Shown: positions 21,361 through 32,259 of the stretch, in pieces | Numbering within the stretch: the first letter of the stretch is position 1 | How the letters are laid out: every line of letters starts with the position of its first letter | Source: Astragalus membranaceus | Lineage: Eukaryota; Streptophyta; Magnoliopsida; Fabales; Fabaceae | Assembly (NCBI GenBank): GCA_039519185.1 | Contig: CM076846.1 | Location: forward strand, 106,240,442 to 106,304,441 | Direction: 5' to 3' | Length of the DNA: 64,000 bases | Notes under the pieces: generated by a model | What the model was told of the DNA's origin: nothing | Seen by the model: only the letters and a program-made list of their open reading frames with translations | Database searches by the model: none | Position numbers and translations under genes: made by a program

Positions 21361-22569
21361 TCAATGGAATAGATATGGGTATCGAGTCTGTGTGTCATCT
21401 TCCAACTCCCATGTAGCTTCTTTAGTTGAGAAGCCATCCCAGACCACTTTGCCAATGGGAATAGTCCTTGTCCACAGTGTTCTTTCGCCACGTTCCAGGA
21501 TATAGCTAGGATAAGGTTGGAATGATAGATCCGGTCGGAGATCGATCGTGTCAATACTTAGCGGCTGATTCGGATCGGGAACATATTTCCTCAATTGAGA
21601 GACATGGAAGATATTATGAAGGTTTGATAAGGCTGGAGGCAAAGCTAGACGATAGGCAACTGGCCCAATACGCTTGATGATTTGGAGTGGTCCAACATAT
21701 CGAAGACTAAGCTTCTTTGCTCGCAAAGCTCTACCGGTACCTATGGTTGGAGAAACTCTTAAGAATACATGATCACCAACTTCGAATCCCAACAATCTCC
21801 TTCGATTGTCGGTGTAGCTCTTTTGCCGACTCTGAGCAACTTTCATTCTTTCTTTAATCAGTCGTATCTTCTCAGTAGTTTCACAAACCACATCGGGTCC
21901 CAAAAATTTATTTTCACCTACTTCCGACCAACACAATGGGGTCCTACACTTCCTCCCATATAGCGCTTCAAATGGTGTCATTCTAAATCTGGAATGATAA
22001 CTATTATTATAGGCGAACTCCACCAATGGAAGATGATCCTCCCATTTTCTCCCGCTATCCAGCACACATGCCCGAAGCATGTCCTCAAGAGTCTGAATAG
22101 TTCTTTCTGCTTGACCATCAGTCTGAGGATGATAAGCAGTGCTAACAAGCACCCTTGTCCCTAAAGCTTCATTCAATGTTTTCCAAAACCTGGAGGTGAA
22201 CCTGGGATCTCGGTCCGACACAATACTGGTAGGGAGTCCGTGTAATCTTATAATACTCTTTACGCACTCCTCTGCTAGCTTGGAGACTTTGTAATTCGAG
22301 CGAACGGGAATAAAGTGAGCGGATTTAGTTAATCGATCCACCACTACCCAAATGGAATCATTACCGGCATGCGACCTTGGAAAGCCCATAACAAAATCCA
22401 TCGAGTTATCTTCCCATTTCCAGACTGGCACATCAAGAGGTTGCAGTTGACCATCAGGTCTTTGGTGCTCTGCTTTGACCTTTTGACAGGTTAAGCATCG
22501 AGATACAAACTCAGCAACATCGGCTTTCATTCCTGGCCACCAATACATCTGCTTTAAATCCCGGTACAT
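21361..22569 (-). pseudogene. Tekay-like integrase with chromodomain-like tail
   Basis: A 402-codon open stretch. It has the zinc-binding remnant (CLTCQKVKAEH), a core with MDFVMGFP, SDRDPRFTSRFW and HPQTDGQAERTIQ (the DDE triad), the GPY/F module (YVGPLQIIKRIGPVAYRLAL), and a terminal segment (PSYILERGERTLW, EATWELEDD) of chromodomain type. The chromodomain is thought to guide insertion into heterochromatin. The piece is open within itself but cut from upstream pol by stops between 22570 and 22645. Confidence 0.85.
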
Positions 22570-22645
22570 CTTGGTAGATCCAGGATGTACGAAATATTGA
22601 CTCCGATGAGCTTCTTCTAAAACCTACCTCTTGATGTCTTCATTA

Positions 22646-24690
22646 TTAATTGGGTACACAAATTCTACCATTAAAACAGATAACACCATCACTGTCTTCG
22701 GTAAAATTTGGTAATCCTTTCTGAGATTGCAGCTCCACGTCGACCTCTTGAGCCGAACGAATCTGATTCCTTAATACACTGGTAATCTGAATATTCTGTA
22801 ACACTAATCGATTCCTTTTCTTTGTCACCTTGAGATTCAAGTCTCTAAAAGACTCTAACAATGCCATCTCATAAACCATTAACTCTGCGGTGTGGAGAGA
22901 CTTCCTGCTTAGTGCATCTGCCACAACATTAGCGCTCCGGGATGATACTTCAATTCGAAGTCATAATCCTTCAGAAATTCAATCCACCTTCTCTGCCTGT
23001 TGTTCAGTTCCTTCTGATCGAACAGATATTTTAAACTTTTGTGATCACTAAAAACTTCGAAACGAGAACCATAAAGGTAATGTCTCCAAATCTTTAGTGC
23101 AAACACAATAGCCGCCAACTCTAAGTCATGAGTTGGGTAATTCCGTTCATGAGTCTTCAATTGCCTGGATGCATAGGCTACAACATGTTGATTCTGCATA
23201 AGAACACTCCCTAAACCCTTCCCAGAGGCGTCACTGTAAATTTGGAATCCCAGGGACGGATCCGGAAGAATCAGGATTGGTGCAGAAGTCAACCGAACTT
23301 TCAATTCGAGGAAACATTCCTCACAATCAGTATCCCATGTAAACAGTTGATCCTGGCGAGTCAACCGGGTAAGTGGGAGAACTAACTGTGAGAAGCCTTG
23401 AATAAATCTCCTATAATAGCCTGCTAGTCCCAAGAAGCTTCTTACTTCTGTTACTGAGGTTGGCCGTTCCCAATTCAACACAGCTTCAACTTTGCTAGGA
23501 TCGACTGCTACTCTCTCCTAGGAGATCACATGACCCAAGAACTTTATTTCTGACATCCAGAAATCACACTTCGACGGTTTTGCATATAACTTCTTTTTCT
23601 CGGAGTACATTCAAAACAAAGCGGAGATGTTGAGCATGCTCCTCAATTGTCTTTGAATATACCAAGATATAATCTATGAAGACAACCACAAACTGATCCA
23701 AGTAGGAATGAAAAACTCGGTTCATGTAGTCAATAAATACAGCTGGAGCATTAGTTAGTCTGAAGGGAATCACTACAAACTCGTAGTGTCCATACCTCGT
23801 ACGGAAAGCGGTTTTCGGAATATCTAAGGCCCTCACTTTGATTTGATGATATCCCGATCTCAGATCAATTTTAGAAAACACTGTAGCTCCTCGAAGTTGA
23901 TCAAGCAGATCATCTATCCTTGGTAACAGATACTTATTCTTGATGGTGATTTTGTTCAATTGATGATAGTCGATACATAATCTCATGTTGCCGCCTTTCT
24001 TCTTGACTAGCAATACCGGAGCACCCCATGGAGAAGCACTCGTTCGAATAAACTTATTGGAAATTAATTCCTCAAGTTGGGATTTTACTTCCTTTAGTTC
24101 AAGAGGAGACATCCTGTAAGGTGCTATAGATATTGGCCCTGTACCCTGCACCAAATCTATAGAGAACTCTACCTCACGATCCGGAGGTAAAGAGGAAACT
24201 TCATCAGGAAAAACATCTAAGAATTCATTAACAACCTGGACAGACGATAAATCCAAACCAGCTTCAGTTGATGCAGATAATATAACAACAAAAGCTTCTG
24301 CACCTTGAAATAGAGACTGGTTGGCTGAAGTGAAAGAAATAACACTATCAGTTGTAGGCTGTGAATGTTCCACCACTTCAGAAGGAAACCCAATGGCATG
24401 GTTGAAGCAGTCAATAGTAACATGGTTGGTAGTCATCCAATTCATTCCCAAGACAATCTCCATCCCCCTCATAGGCAAACAGATAAAATCAACAACAAAA
24501 TTTCTACTTCCTTTGGTAAGTAGACAGTTAAGGCATAACGACTGGGTTCAAACACGACCCTTTGCGGCAGTAAGGATAGTTATCGGTTCGGATATAGGAT
24601 ATACCGTTAATCCTAACCGTTCAGCACATGCTTCTGAGATAAAACAATGAGTAGCACCAGAATCATACAGGTTTATCCGAGACATTGTAT
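22646..24690 (-). pseudogene. Tekay-like protease, RT and RNase H (broken)
   Basis: Protease keeps LYDSGATHCF near 24650 but has an in-frame TGA before the VLGMNWM motif. RT (23564-24478) has LRSGYHQI, but its catalytic box reads FIDYILVYS instead of FIDDILVYS, so the second Asp is lost, and PFRLTNAP replaces PFGLTNAP. RNase H (22909-23481) has IYSDASGKGLG and FSDHKSLKYLF. Frame breaks lie at 23482-23563 and about 22909-22924. Confidence 0.85.
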
Positions 24691-25737
24691 TTTATCATCT
24701 GGCTTGATAGTTTGAGCGTCTAAGGTGTTGACTCGAGCTTGTCTTGGAGCATCAGGAGATTCCAAGAAAGCCTTTCTCGCCGGGTAATCGTTTGCATAAT
24801 GGCCCGCTTCCTTGCAAAAGTAGCACTGATTCGGTCCAGTTTGGCACCTACCTTTATGATTCTTCTTGAAGAAAGAACATTTGCTAGGTCTAGAAGAATC
24901 AATCGTCTGCACCTGCTTTCCTTTGTCAAAAATAGCCTTGTGTCTAGGATTGGAAGAGGTTGATTCAGTACCCATTTTCTTGTTATTCCAGAAATCCCTC
25001 TTCTCTGCATACATCCTCTTGAGATCTTCTTCAGCAGTATGACCTTGTTTAAACATAATCATCTTCCACCTGTCATTGGGGGCATGAGTCCTTACTTCAT
25101 AAAATTGAGACAATCTTTCAAATTTTGCAGCATATTCCCCAACTGACATGTTCTCCTGCTTCAGATTAACGAACTCAACTTGTTTGGAAATTCTCTGGGC
25201 ATCAGGAAAGAAATGACCTAGGAATAACTCCTTAAAGTTATCCCAATTAAGAAGTGTCCCTTGAGTTTGAAGCATCCTGCGTGCATTGGTCCACCAAGTA
25301 TGAGCATCTTCATCCAGAGCATTGGCAGCACAAATCACTTTCTCTGTTTCATCACATTGTAAGGTCAGAAAAATCATCTCCATGGCACCCACCCAGAAAT
25401 GAGCTTTCATTGGGTCGGATCCTCCCTTGAAGATTGGAGGTTTCATTTTCAAAAACCGAAAGTACATCCTGTTAGGATCCTCAGGTTGTGGTACATTGAC
25501 TGGCTCATTTGGTTGCGGTTGGGGCACTTGATGCATCTGCTGCATTTGAGCCATTTGAGCCATCTGCTGCTGCTGCATTAGCATCATGTCATTCATCATC
25601 TTCTGTTGAGTTTCGATGACATTTTGCATCCATTCCTGATGAGGATCAATAGGTGGGTTTCTCCTACCTCTTCCAGCCAAGATTCTGCGAAATATGCACA
25701 AAGTATTAAGTTGATCAGGCTCAATGTCTAATAGCAT
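24673..25737 (-). pseudogene. Tekay-like gag
   Basis: A 354-codon stretch with a Gln/Met-rich linker (QQQQMAQMAQMQQMHQ), the gag core (FKGGSDPMKAHFWV, TWWTNARRML, FKELFLGHFFP, FVNLKQENMSVGEYAAKFERL) and a zinc knuckle CYFCKEAGHYAND. Part of the usual capsid is deleted after MIMFKQG. It ends at 24673, and protease is in another frame, so a frame change or lost readthrough lies there. Confidence 0.82.
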
Positions 25738-25802
25738 ACTAAGAAGAATCAGACTTAGAAGACGTAAAAGACTCTTAACATCTAAGTCCGACTAGGACGA
25801 AC

Positions 25803-25817
25803 TGCTTTGATACAAAT
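25803..25817 (-). other. Primer-binding site of the Tekay-like element
   Basis: Minus strand reads TTTGTATCAAAGCAG directly after the LTR end GGGGTGTTACA. It is a variant of the initiator-Met type site. Confidence 0.7.
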
Positions 25818-26535
25818 TGTAACACCCCAGTATTTCTAACATGTAGATACACTGAGATGCACATCTGTGTCAACAATCAGAAGACACAATCCTTGTTTAG
25901 ATATTGAACCTGCTAAATTTTTCCGATAATAAAACACAATGTCTCGGATAAACCTGTCTGCAAGTCCATGAAATTTAACTTGATCCTCAACTCAAAAGGA
26001 ATACAAGGTCTATTGTTCAATATCATAACCAGAGAAGCGGAATAGGTTTATACAACTCATATCCAATACAAGTTACATAACCATAACAGAAAATAACAAG
26101 AGACACATAATTGAAAACTCAAGACTACAAGTCTTCGGCATCTCCATAAGCACGCCACCTACTCGTGCTGCCTTGTCTTCCTCTTACCCTGTTTCTCTAT
26201 AAAAACCACAATAATGATAGGGTGAGATAACATATCTCAGTGAGTTCTACCGTAACCCCTCACCATCACTCGGTTCAATTATAAAACTGTTGCAACATAG
26301 TTAAATTTATAAACTATTTGCTCATATATATACTTAGCCCATTACCGACCGTGCAACAGCCACAATCTCGGCATCTAACGTGCTATTCATTTATTTTTAA
26401 GCCTTGTAAGTTACTGTACCATTACAAGCTTACCAATCGAAACATCGACCGTGCACACAACCACAATCTCGATGAACCCCCGTTAGTATCTATTCCATAA
26501 CGCTTCCAGGGCCTAGGGTGAGGGCTCATGACCTT
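25818..26535 (-). repeat. 5' LTR (partial) of the Tekay-like element
   Basis: Matches 19037-19790. It is interrupted at about 26535-26543 by TGTAACGCCCC, the start of another LTR. Confidence 0.88.
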
Positions 26536-26542
26536 CGCTTCC

Positions 26543-28350
26543 TGTAACGCCCCAAAATTTAATTAATTATTTAATTGAATTGTTTGGGAATTTAATTGGT
26601 AGAAAAATGATAAAATAATAATAATGCTAGTTTATGTGGGCCTATTGTTCGGGTTGGGAGTAGTAAAATGAGAAGTGTTAGGGAGGCCCATGATGTAATT
26701 CGAATTAGCTAAGGAAAAAGCCCATAAAATTAATTAAAGTATAAATAGGCATTATTTAGGGTTTTGCTCATTTAGAAGGAACAAAAAAATAAGAATTAGA
26801 GAGAAGAGAAGAGAGAGGACGGCGCGAAGAAGGAGAGAGAGCTAGGGCAAGGCAAAGACTTCGAATTCTTCAAGGCTAAGTTAAGGGTGGGGTTCTATCT
26901 CTATAATTGGGTGTATGAATGGCTCTATGTAGGAAGGTTATGGAACCCTAGGTGTTATTAAGTTTAGAAAACCCTAGTTGTAGGTATTGAACTTTAAATG
27001 ATGATGTTAATTTCGATTGATGATGATTGTTGCCATTTGACGATGTGTGATCATGCTCGTTGATGTTTTGGAACCAAAATTCTGTGCATGGGCGCCATGG
27101 GCGCCGTTTTTGATTCTACCGCAGGCCGCCATTGGCGCCGTCCCGTGTTTGATGTTGCTGGGCGCCATTCTGTGCGTGTTCTATTGCCTGGGCGCATGGG
27201 CGCCGTTCCTGAAATATTGCTGGGCGCCATCTTGCTGTTTGTGTGTTGCTGTCTTGCAGGTTCCTGGCGCATGGGCGCCAAGGGCGCCAAAACCTGGCCG
27301 CCTGGTTGTTGTTCTGTCCTGGGCACCATGGGCGCCAATTGTGATGTTGCTGGTTCTGGGCGCATGGGCGCCAAGGGCGCCAAGATTGGCTGCCTGATTT
27401 CTGTTGTTGCTTGCTGTGTCTGGCGCAGGGGCGCCATGGGCGCCAAAATCTGGCTGCCTTGTTGATGTGTCTGGCGCAGGGGCGCCAAAAACCTGGCTGC
27501 CTTGTTGCTGTGTTGTGTTTTGGCGCTGTGGGCGCCAAGGGCGCCAGTTTGGTTGCCCGATTGTGCTGCTGGGCGCCACGGGCGCCAAGGGCGCCAGTTT
27601 GGCTGCCCAAACGTGAATTTCACATTTGATGCTTGGAATAATGTGTTGATGTTGAATATGTAATTAGGCCCAAAGTTGCCAAAATGTTGGAAGTTGCTAA
27701 ATTGTTGATGTGTTGCCAAAAATGTTGAAAGCTGCTAAGTTGTTGATGTGTTGCCAAAGATGTTGAAAGTTGCTAAGTTGCTAATTATTGTTGATGATGG
27801 TGTACCAAGTTGAATTGCCTCTATTTATTGGCAGGTGGTATGTTGTAGGCCTGTGGCCAACGATGATTTCCGATGTTGTTGCGTTGCTATGTAATCGTTG
27901 TTTATTGGTTATGCATTTACATAGCGTCGCATACATAGCATATTTTTACGATGGAGCTATGCTCAAAACACGATGGCCTGGACTGGCAAATTACGATGAA
28001 ATGATGTTACGATGTTGATGCCTCTATTTATTGGCTGGTTTATGGTACCACATGCATTATAGGGCGGTGGCCCTGAGTTGAGTCACATTCCGCATCCATG
28101 TTGCATACCTATGTGATTGAGATGATGTTGGCTGCTGTTAAATGATGAATTGATGCTATGACCTGAATTACATATTGTCTTTCATATGTCTGATTATATA
28201 GTGCGATATCTCACCCATTCTGTTTGAATGTTACCCCAATGTTGGTAACGTGCAGGTAATCACGAATGAAGGCTGCTCCCCTTCGTTTGATCGAGTCGGT
28301 GTCGTCGCTCGGATATGTAACACTCGGGGGGAATGAACACACGTTTTAAT
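26543..28350 (+). repeat. LTR of a second Tekay-like family, with GGCGCC array
   Basis: Begins TGTAACGCCCCAAAATTTAA, the TGTAAC start usual in these elements. A TATA box AGTATAAATAGGC lies near 26740, and a purine-rich GAGAGAAGAGAAG tract follows. About 19 copies of GGCGCC occur at 27087-27600, mostly as ATGGGCGCCAAGGGCGCC. Further on, TGTTACCCCAATGTTGGTAACGTGCAGG (in pieces) near 28230 resembles other LTRs. The 3' end is not seen, and no coding region follows. Confidence 0.5.
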
Positions 28351-28843
28351 ATTGTTGCTATGTTATTTCGTTGCTGAAACTTTAAGTTGTTACGTCGTTG
28401 TTTTTGGGCTGTCTTGAGTTGTTAAGACGCCACGTCTATTTGAATTAACTTGTTATGAATCCGCTGTGTAGTAATTAAAGAGGAATTATTTTGAAGACTA
28501 AAAGGTTGTTTTATTCGGTCCATCCGAAAGCGCTATGTATCTGTTTTCAAAAGCGAATTAACTCGTCTATTGTTTTCACGAAGCAAATGTGGCACTCCAT
28601 TGTTTGTTGAAAAAGATTTTTTATGAACTCTGATTTTGCATTATTTTACCGGGTAGAAATTTAACTTCTGAATTTAACTATTGAATGTCTGAATTTAGGT
28701 AGCTAGGTGATAATCATGATGATGATGATAAAAGTCCTTCTTCTTATACAGTTAATGTGATACAGTCCCTTTCTTTGATAATCATGTAAATTGTTTTGTT
28801 AATATCTATTATTTATGGTTATTGCTAGGTTATACTTTGTTGA
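28351..28843. other. Spacer, possibly LTR remainder
   Basis: No gene, terminal repeat or known motif supported. A short GATGATGATGATGAT-type tract lies near 28715. Confidence 0.35.
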
Positions 28844-29128
28844 ATGGATTATCAAAGAAATCTTCATCTTGCATTAAGTAGATGGAGAGAAAGTGTCAGA
28901 ATGACCCTTGTTCATGTTGTATGTCTTGTAGTTTATTACTACATAGTTAAAATTTGCCCTCGAAATGAGACATTTGATCGTAGTTTGACTTTAGAGAAAG
29001 AGAGAGTTCGCAATAAGATAATGAAAAAAATTGCTACTAGTGAAGGCCGTAAAATAACAAGAATGAGTCCTAAAGCATTTATTGACCTATGTGATATATT
29101 ACAACGAGAGGGTGGCATGTACTTATAA
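28844..29128 (+). pseudogene. PIF/Harbinger transposase N-terminal fragment
   Basis: An ATG-initiated 94-codon frame with a hydrophobic N-terminal segment. The conserved block RMSPKAFIDLCDILQREGG near its end is typical of PIF/Harbinger nuclease and ALP1-like proteins. The DDE core is missing. The frame stops right after GGMYL. It may be an internal-deletion derivative whose 3' terminus is at 29956. Confidence 0.65.
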
Positions 29129-29869
29129 TTTATGTTGTGGATTACAGACACTGATCTTGGCATGTACTTCCCTGTTGAGACATAATTGAAGTATACACTG
29201 ATCTTGTGTTTTCTTTTGGGTGCAGGTAATGGATGTTTATGCGCGTTTCTTTGAAGTCGACTCTCACAAGAAAAAAAAACATGTTTTGGTCTCTGTTTTG
29301 AGATAGTTAAAGAGATGAATTGATATTTTATTTCAAAAACAATGTCTCTGTAATTCTGAGTTTGATGACTATTATCTCATTTTGAATTTTCTAATTTTCA
29401 AGTGAAATATTGAATTTAAAGTTCAATTTGAAGTATTACCAATTACCAATTTACTTTCGTAAATCAAAGTGTATGTAGATAATTAATATTCAGCTCGGAT
29501 TTAATAAAATTATAATTTTATTTAATATGTTTTAAAACAAAATAATAATAGTGAAAATCATTATAGATAAAATAATTGTTGAATCATAAACAAGGAAAAG
29601 GAATATAATAAAATAATAGTTAGAATTATTATAATCAATGGGCCAATGGGGTGCCAATTTAAACGTTGGAAATAATAAAATAATTGTAAAGGAAAATGAA
29701 TATAATAAAATATAGTTAAAATTATTTAATTGTTGAATCATAAACGTTGTAGACAGGGCCAATTAAGAAAAAGAAACAGCGACCAAATGCAAGGGTTAAA
29801 AATGTCAATTTATAAACCCAACCCCCATTTCCCTTCTATGTGACAAACTGGAACTTCCAAACAAGGGGT
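29129..29869. other. Probable Harbinger interior, no gene
   Basis: AT-rich, with an imperfect duplication of an ATAAAATAATTGTTGAATCATAAAC-like stretch (read in parts near 29565 and 29720). No coding region supported. Confidence 0.35.
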
Positions 29870-29956
29870 GGGTTTACCCTCCTCCTCCCCTCCCCTCCCT
29901 TCCCCTCCCCTCCAAAACCTTCCCGTCCCCTCCCCCTCTAGCTCCCAAACAGACCC
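29870..29956. mobile_element. Tourist/Harbinger terminus matching the MITE at 16743
   Basis: CTCCCAAACAGACCC, preceded by CCCTCCCC-rich subterminal DNA, repeats the 3' end of the MITE at 16450-16743. It is followed by TTA, compatible with a TAA/TTA target. It probably ends the element holding the 28844 fragment. The opposite end was not found. Confidence 0.65.
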
Positions 29957-31427
29957 TTAGGTAATTTCATTTTTTCACTTTTTCAAACTTTTTCACTCTC
30001 ACACACTTTTTCAAACTTTTTCACTATTTTCTCCTCTTTCTTCCGCTAACTCTCTCATTTCTCCATTTTTCACGACATATCTACTTTAATTTAATCTACA
30101 TGTCTCATTCATTTTTCGTTTTTACTATTTTTAAAATTATTAAAATTTTGATAAAATTTTAATATTCTGTTTTTTTACACGAGATAGTGTTCAGACTAAT
30201 TAAGTTTGTCTATTTTAAATTTGTCAAGATTTTCACGGGGTAATGTTCGGACTGATTAAATTTTGTCTCAGTTCATACATAAAAATAAAATGACAGCACT
30301 ATGCGTAGGCACGAGTATACTGCTAGTATAGATAGATAATAGAGTAGATTTACTTAGTTAATATTTTTTTATTCCATGTGTCATATGCTAAAACATCAAA
30401 ACATTTGAGATGGGGGAGTATAATTTAACGTATATAAATTACTGTAAAAAATGATTTTGCTTTAAATTAATGAAGATAGAGAAATTAAATTCAGGTTTAA
30501 CAAAGGATGACATTGACATTCTAACTTTCTTATTAAATTTTGTGTAAAAAAAAACTTTCTTATTAAATTTATTCGCTTTGAATTCTATTTTACATTTAAT
30601 GTATGAATCTATTTATTGAATCAAAATGATAAAAGACACAAGTACACAACACATCTTATAGGAAATTAAATGAAAGCTATCGATGTAGATTCTAGAAAAA
30701 AATTATTATTATTTATTTAAAATGTGATTGAATTTGTAAAAGGTTTTATTTATTTATTTAAAATATGATTGAATTTATTTATTTATTTAAAAGGTTTTAT
30801 TTATAAAAGTTTATAAAATCATCTAACAATATTACTACATAAGAATACTGTGTATTTTTTATAATTATAAATTTTTATTTATAGTCAGTCAAAAAAATTA
30901 AATTTTATTTATAGAAGAATTATTTTCTACTTTTTACTTTTTCTCATTTAATTAAAATAGTCAAATTTTCTCTCATAATTAAAATCAAATATATTACATT
31001 AAATAAGTTTCTCTTTCTTCTTTAAAGTCCATAATTTTATTTTGGTTACCTTTAAAGTCCATAATAATACTAGTATAGTAGTAGTCATAGTAATATTCAA
31101 AATCATCTTGTATCTGCTGTTTGCAATTTGGGTTGAAAATATTGTAAGTCCATTTTTTTTGCCTTCAATAATCATTTTGCTGCTTTGTTTTATGCTGATC
31201 TCTTTCTAGTTTCTGAATTTTATCATATCATTGCATCTTAGCTAAGTTTGTGGGATTTGGATCCTCTGCCACCTCTGCACGGTGCAGCAGGCAGCAGAAC
31301 CGTTAGATTCAGAGGCGGCAAAGGATCCAGATCCAAGTTTGTGAGCTTTTAAATTTTAATATTTGATGGACTGAAAATCTTGTTACAATCTTTTAATCTG
31401 CCTGAATATGTTCATCATGCAGTTGTT
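29957..31427. other. AT-rich spacer
   Basis: No gene seen. An imperfect palindrome near 31256-31325 pairs GGATTTGGATCCTCTGCC with GGCAAAGGATCCAGATCC and may be a degraded small MITE. Confidence 0.4.
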
Positions 31428-31566
31428 ATATGATGCAGCGGTTGCATAGTCGTTAGATCTCGAAAGTGAAATATCTTCTACAACGTTCATTGTTTGGTGC
31501 AATGAGTTGCACTAGATTTGTGGGCCCTTTAGATCTAACGAGACTCATGCAATCCGCTGCAACATA
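31428..31566. repeat. Hairpin, possible small MITE
   Basis: ATGCAGCGGTTGCAT with TCGTTAGATCT on the left pairs with AGATCTAACGA and TGCAATCCGCTGCAA on the right, with about 60 bases of loop. Confidence 0.55.
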
Positions 31567-31595
31567 CTACGATTGCAGAGAATCTAGATCATTTA

Positions 31596-32045
31596 TGTTA
31601 TATTTGGTTCAAGAAAAAAATAGGAAGGAGAGAAAGAGGTGAGAGAGAGTGAGAGAAGGGAGAAATTAGTGAAAAATAGAGTAGGTTAAATATGTTGTTT
31701 GGTATGAGAGAAAAATGATAGACAAGGGAGAAAGTTATTATTTCTCTTTTGTTTGGTTGAAGAGAAATTGAGAAAAGAGATATAGAATTATTTATCAAAA
31801 GACAACACTACCGTTACCTCAAAATAAAATATTAAAAACTAATCTCAAAAAAAAAAAAAAATTAAAACAACAAGGATAAAATGATAATGTTGTTAATCAA
31901 TGATTTTTTGTCGTTCCCTTCTCTTCCCTTTCTCTTTCTGTTTCCACTTCTCTTCTCTATTATTAAATAAAAGAAATTCATTATATCTTCCTTATTTCTC
32001 TCTATCCTCTTTACCTCTTTCTTATTTCTTTTCAACCAAACAAGC
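31596..32045. repeat. MITE-like element with inverted ends
   Basis: Left TTGGTTCAAGAAAAAAATAG and the purine-rich tract after it mirror the right CTTATTTCTTTTCAACCAA. No clear target duplication was found. The family is uncertain (hAT-like suggested by the ends). Confidence 0.5.
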
Positions 32046-32259
32046 CAACATTATACGAGTGTTGTCCTTTTTTATCCTTATTTCTCTTTGGTATTCGAAT
32101 ATTTTACGTACGTTGAGATCCCGCAAGATAGTTCTTATCGTCAATTTTGCTTGATTAGTTCTTTAATAAAATGTCGATTACATTATTATTAACTACTATA
32201 ATATGTTGTACCTATTTTATGAAATTTTGTGGAATGAAGCTCAAAGTTACAACCTCAAA

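Larger units (their letters stand above)
19037..26535 (-). mobile_element. Tekay-like chromovirus (Ty3/gypsy), minus strand
   Basis: 3' LTR 19037-21312, coding region 21361-25737, and the retained part of the 5' LTR 25818-26535. The sequence right of 26543 belongs to another LTR, so the 5' LTR start is missing. The 3' LTR lacks its last bases at 19037: the GTAACACCCCAGTATTTC seen at 25819 is absent. Gag, PR, RT-RNH and INT with a chromodomain-like tail are present but broken. Confidence 0.85.

Noticed and set aside
27047..27719. Long Ala/Pro/Trp-rich ORFs on both strands
   Set aside because: They are translations of the GGCGCC-rich array, open in several frames at once, with no domain.
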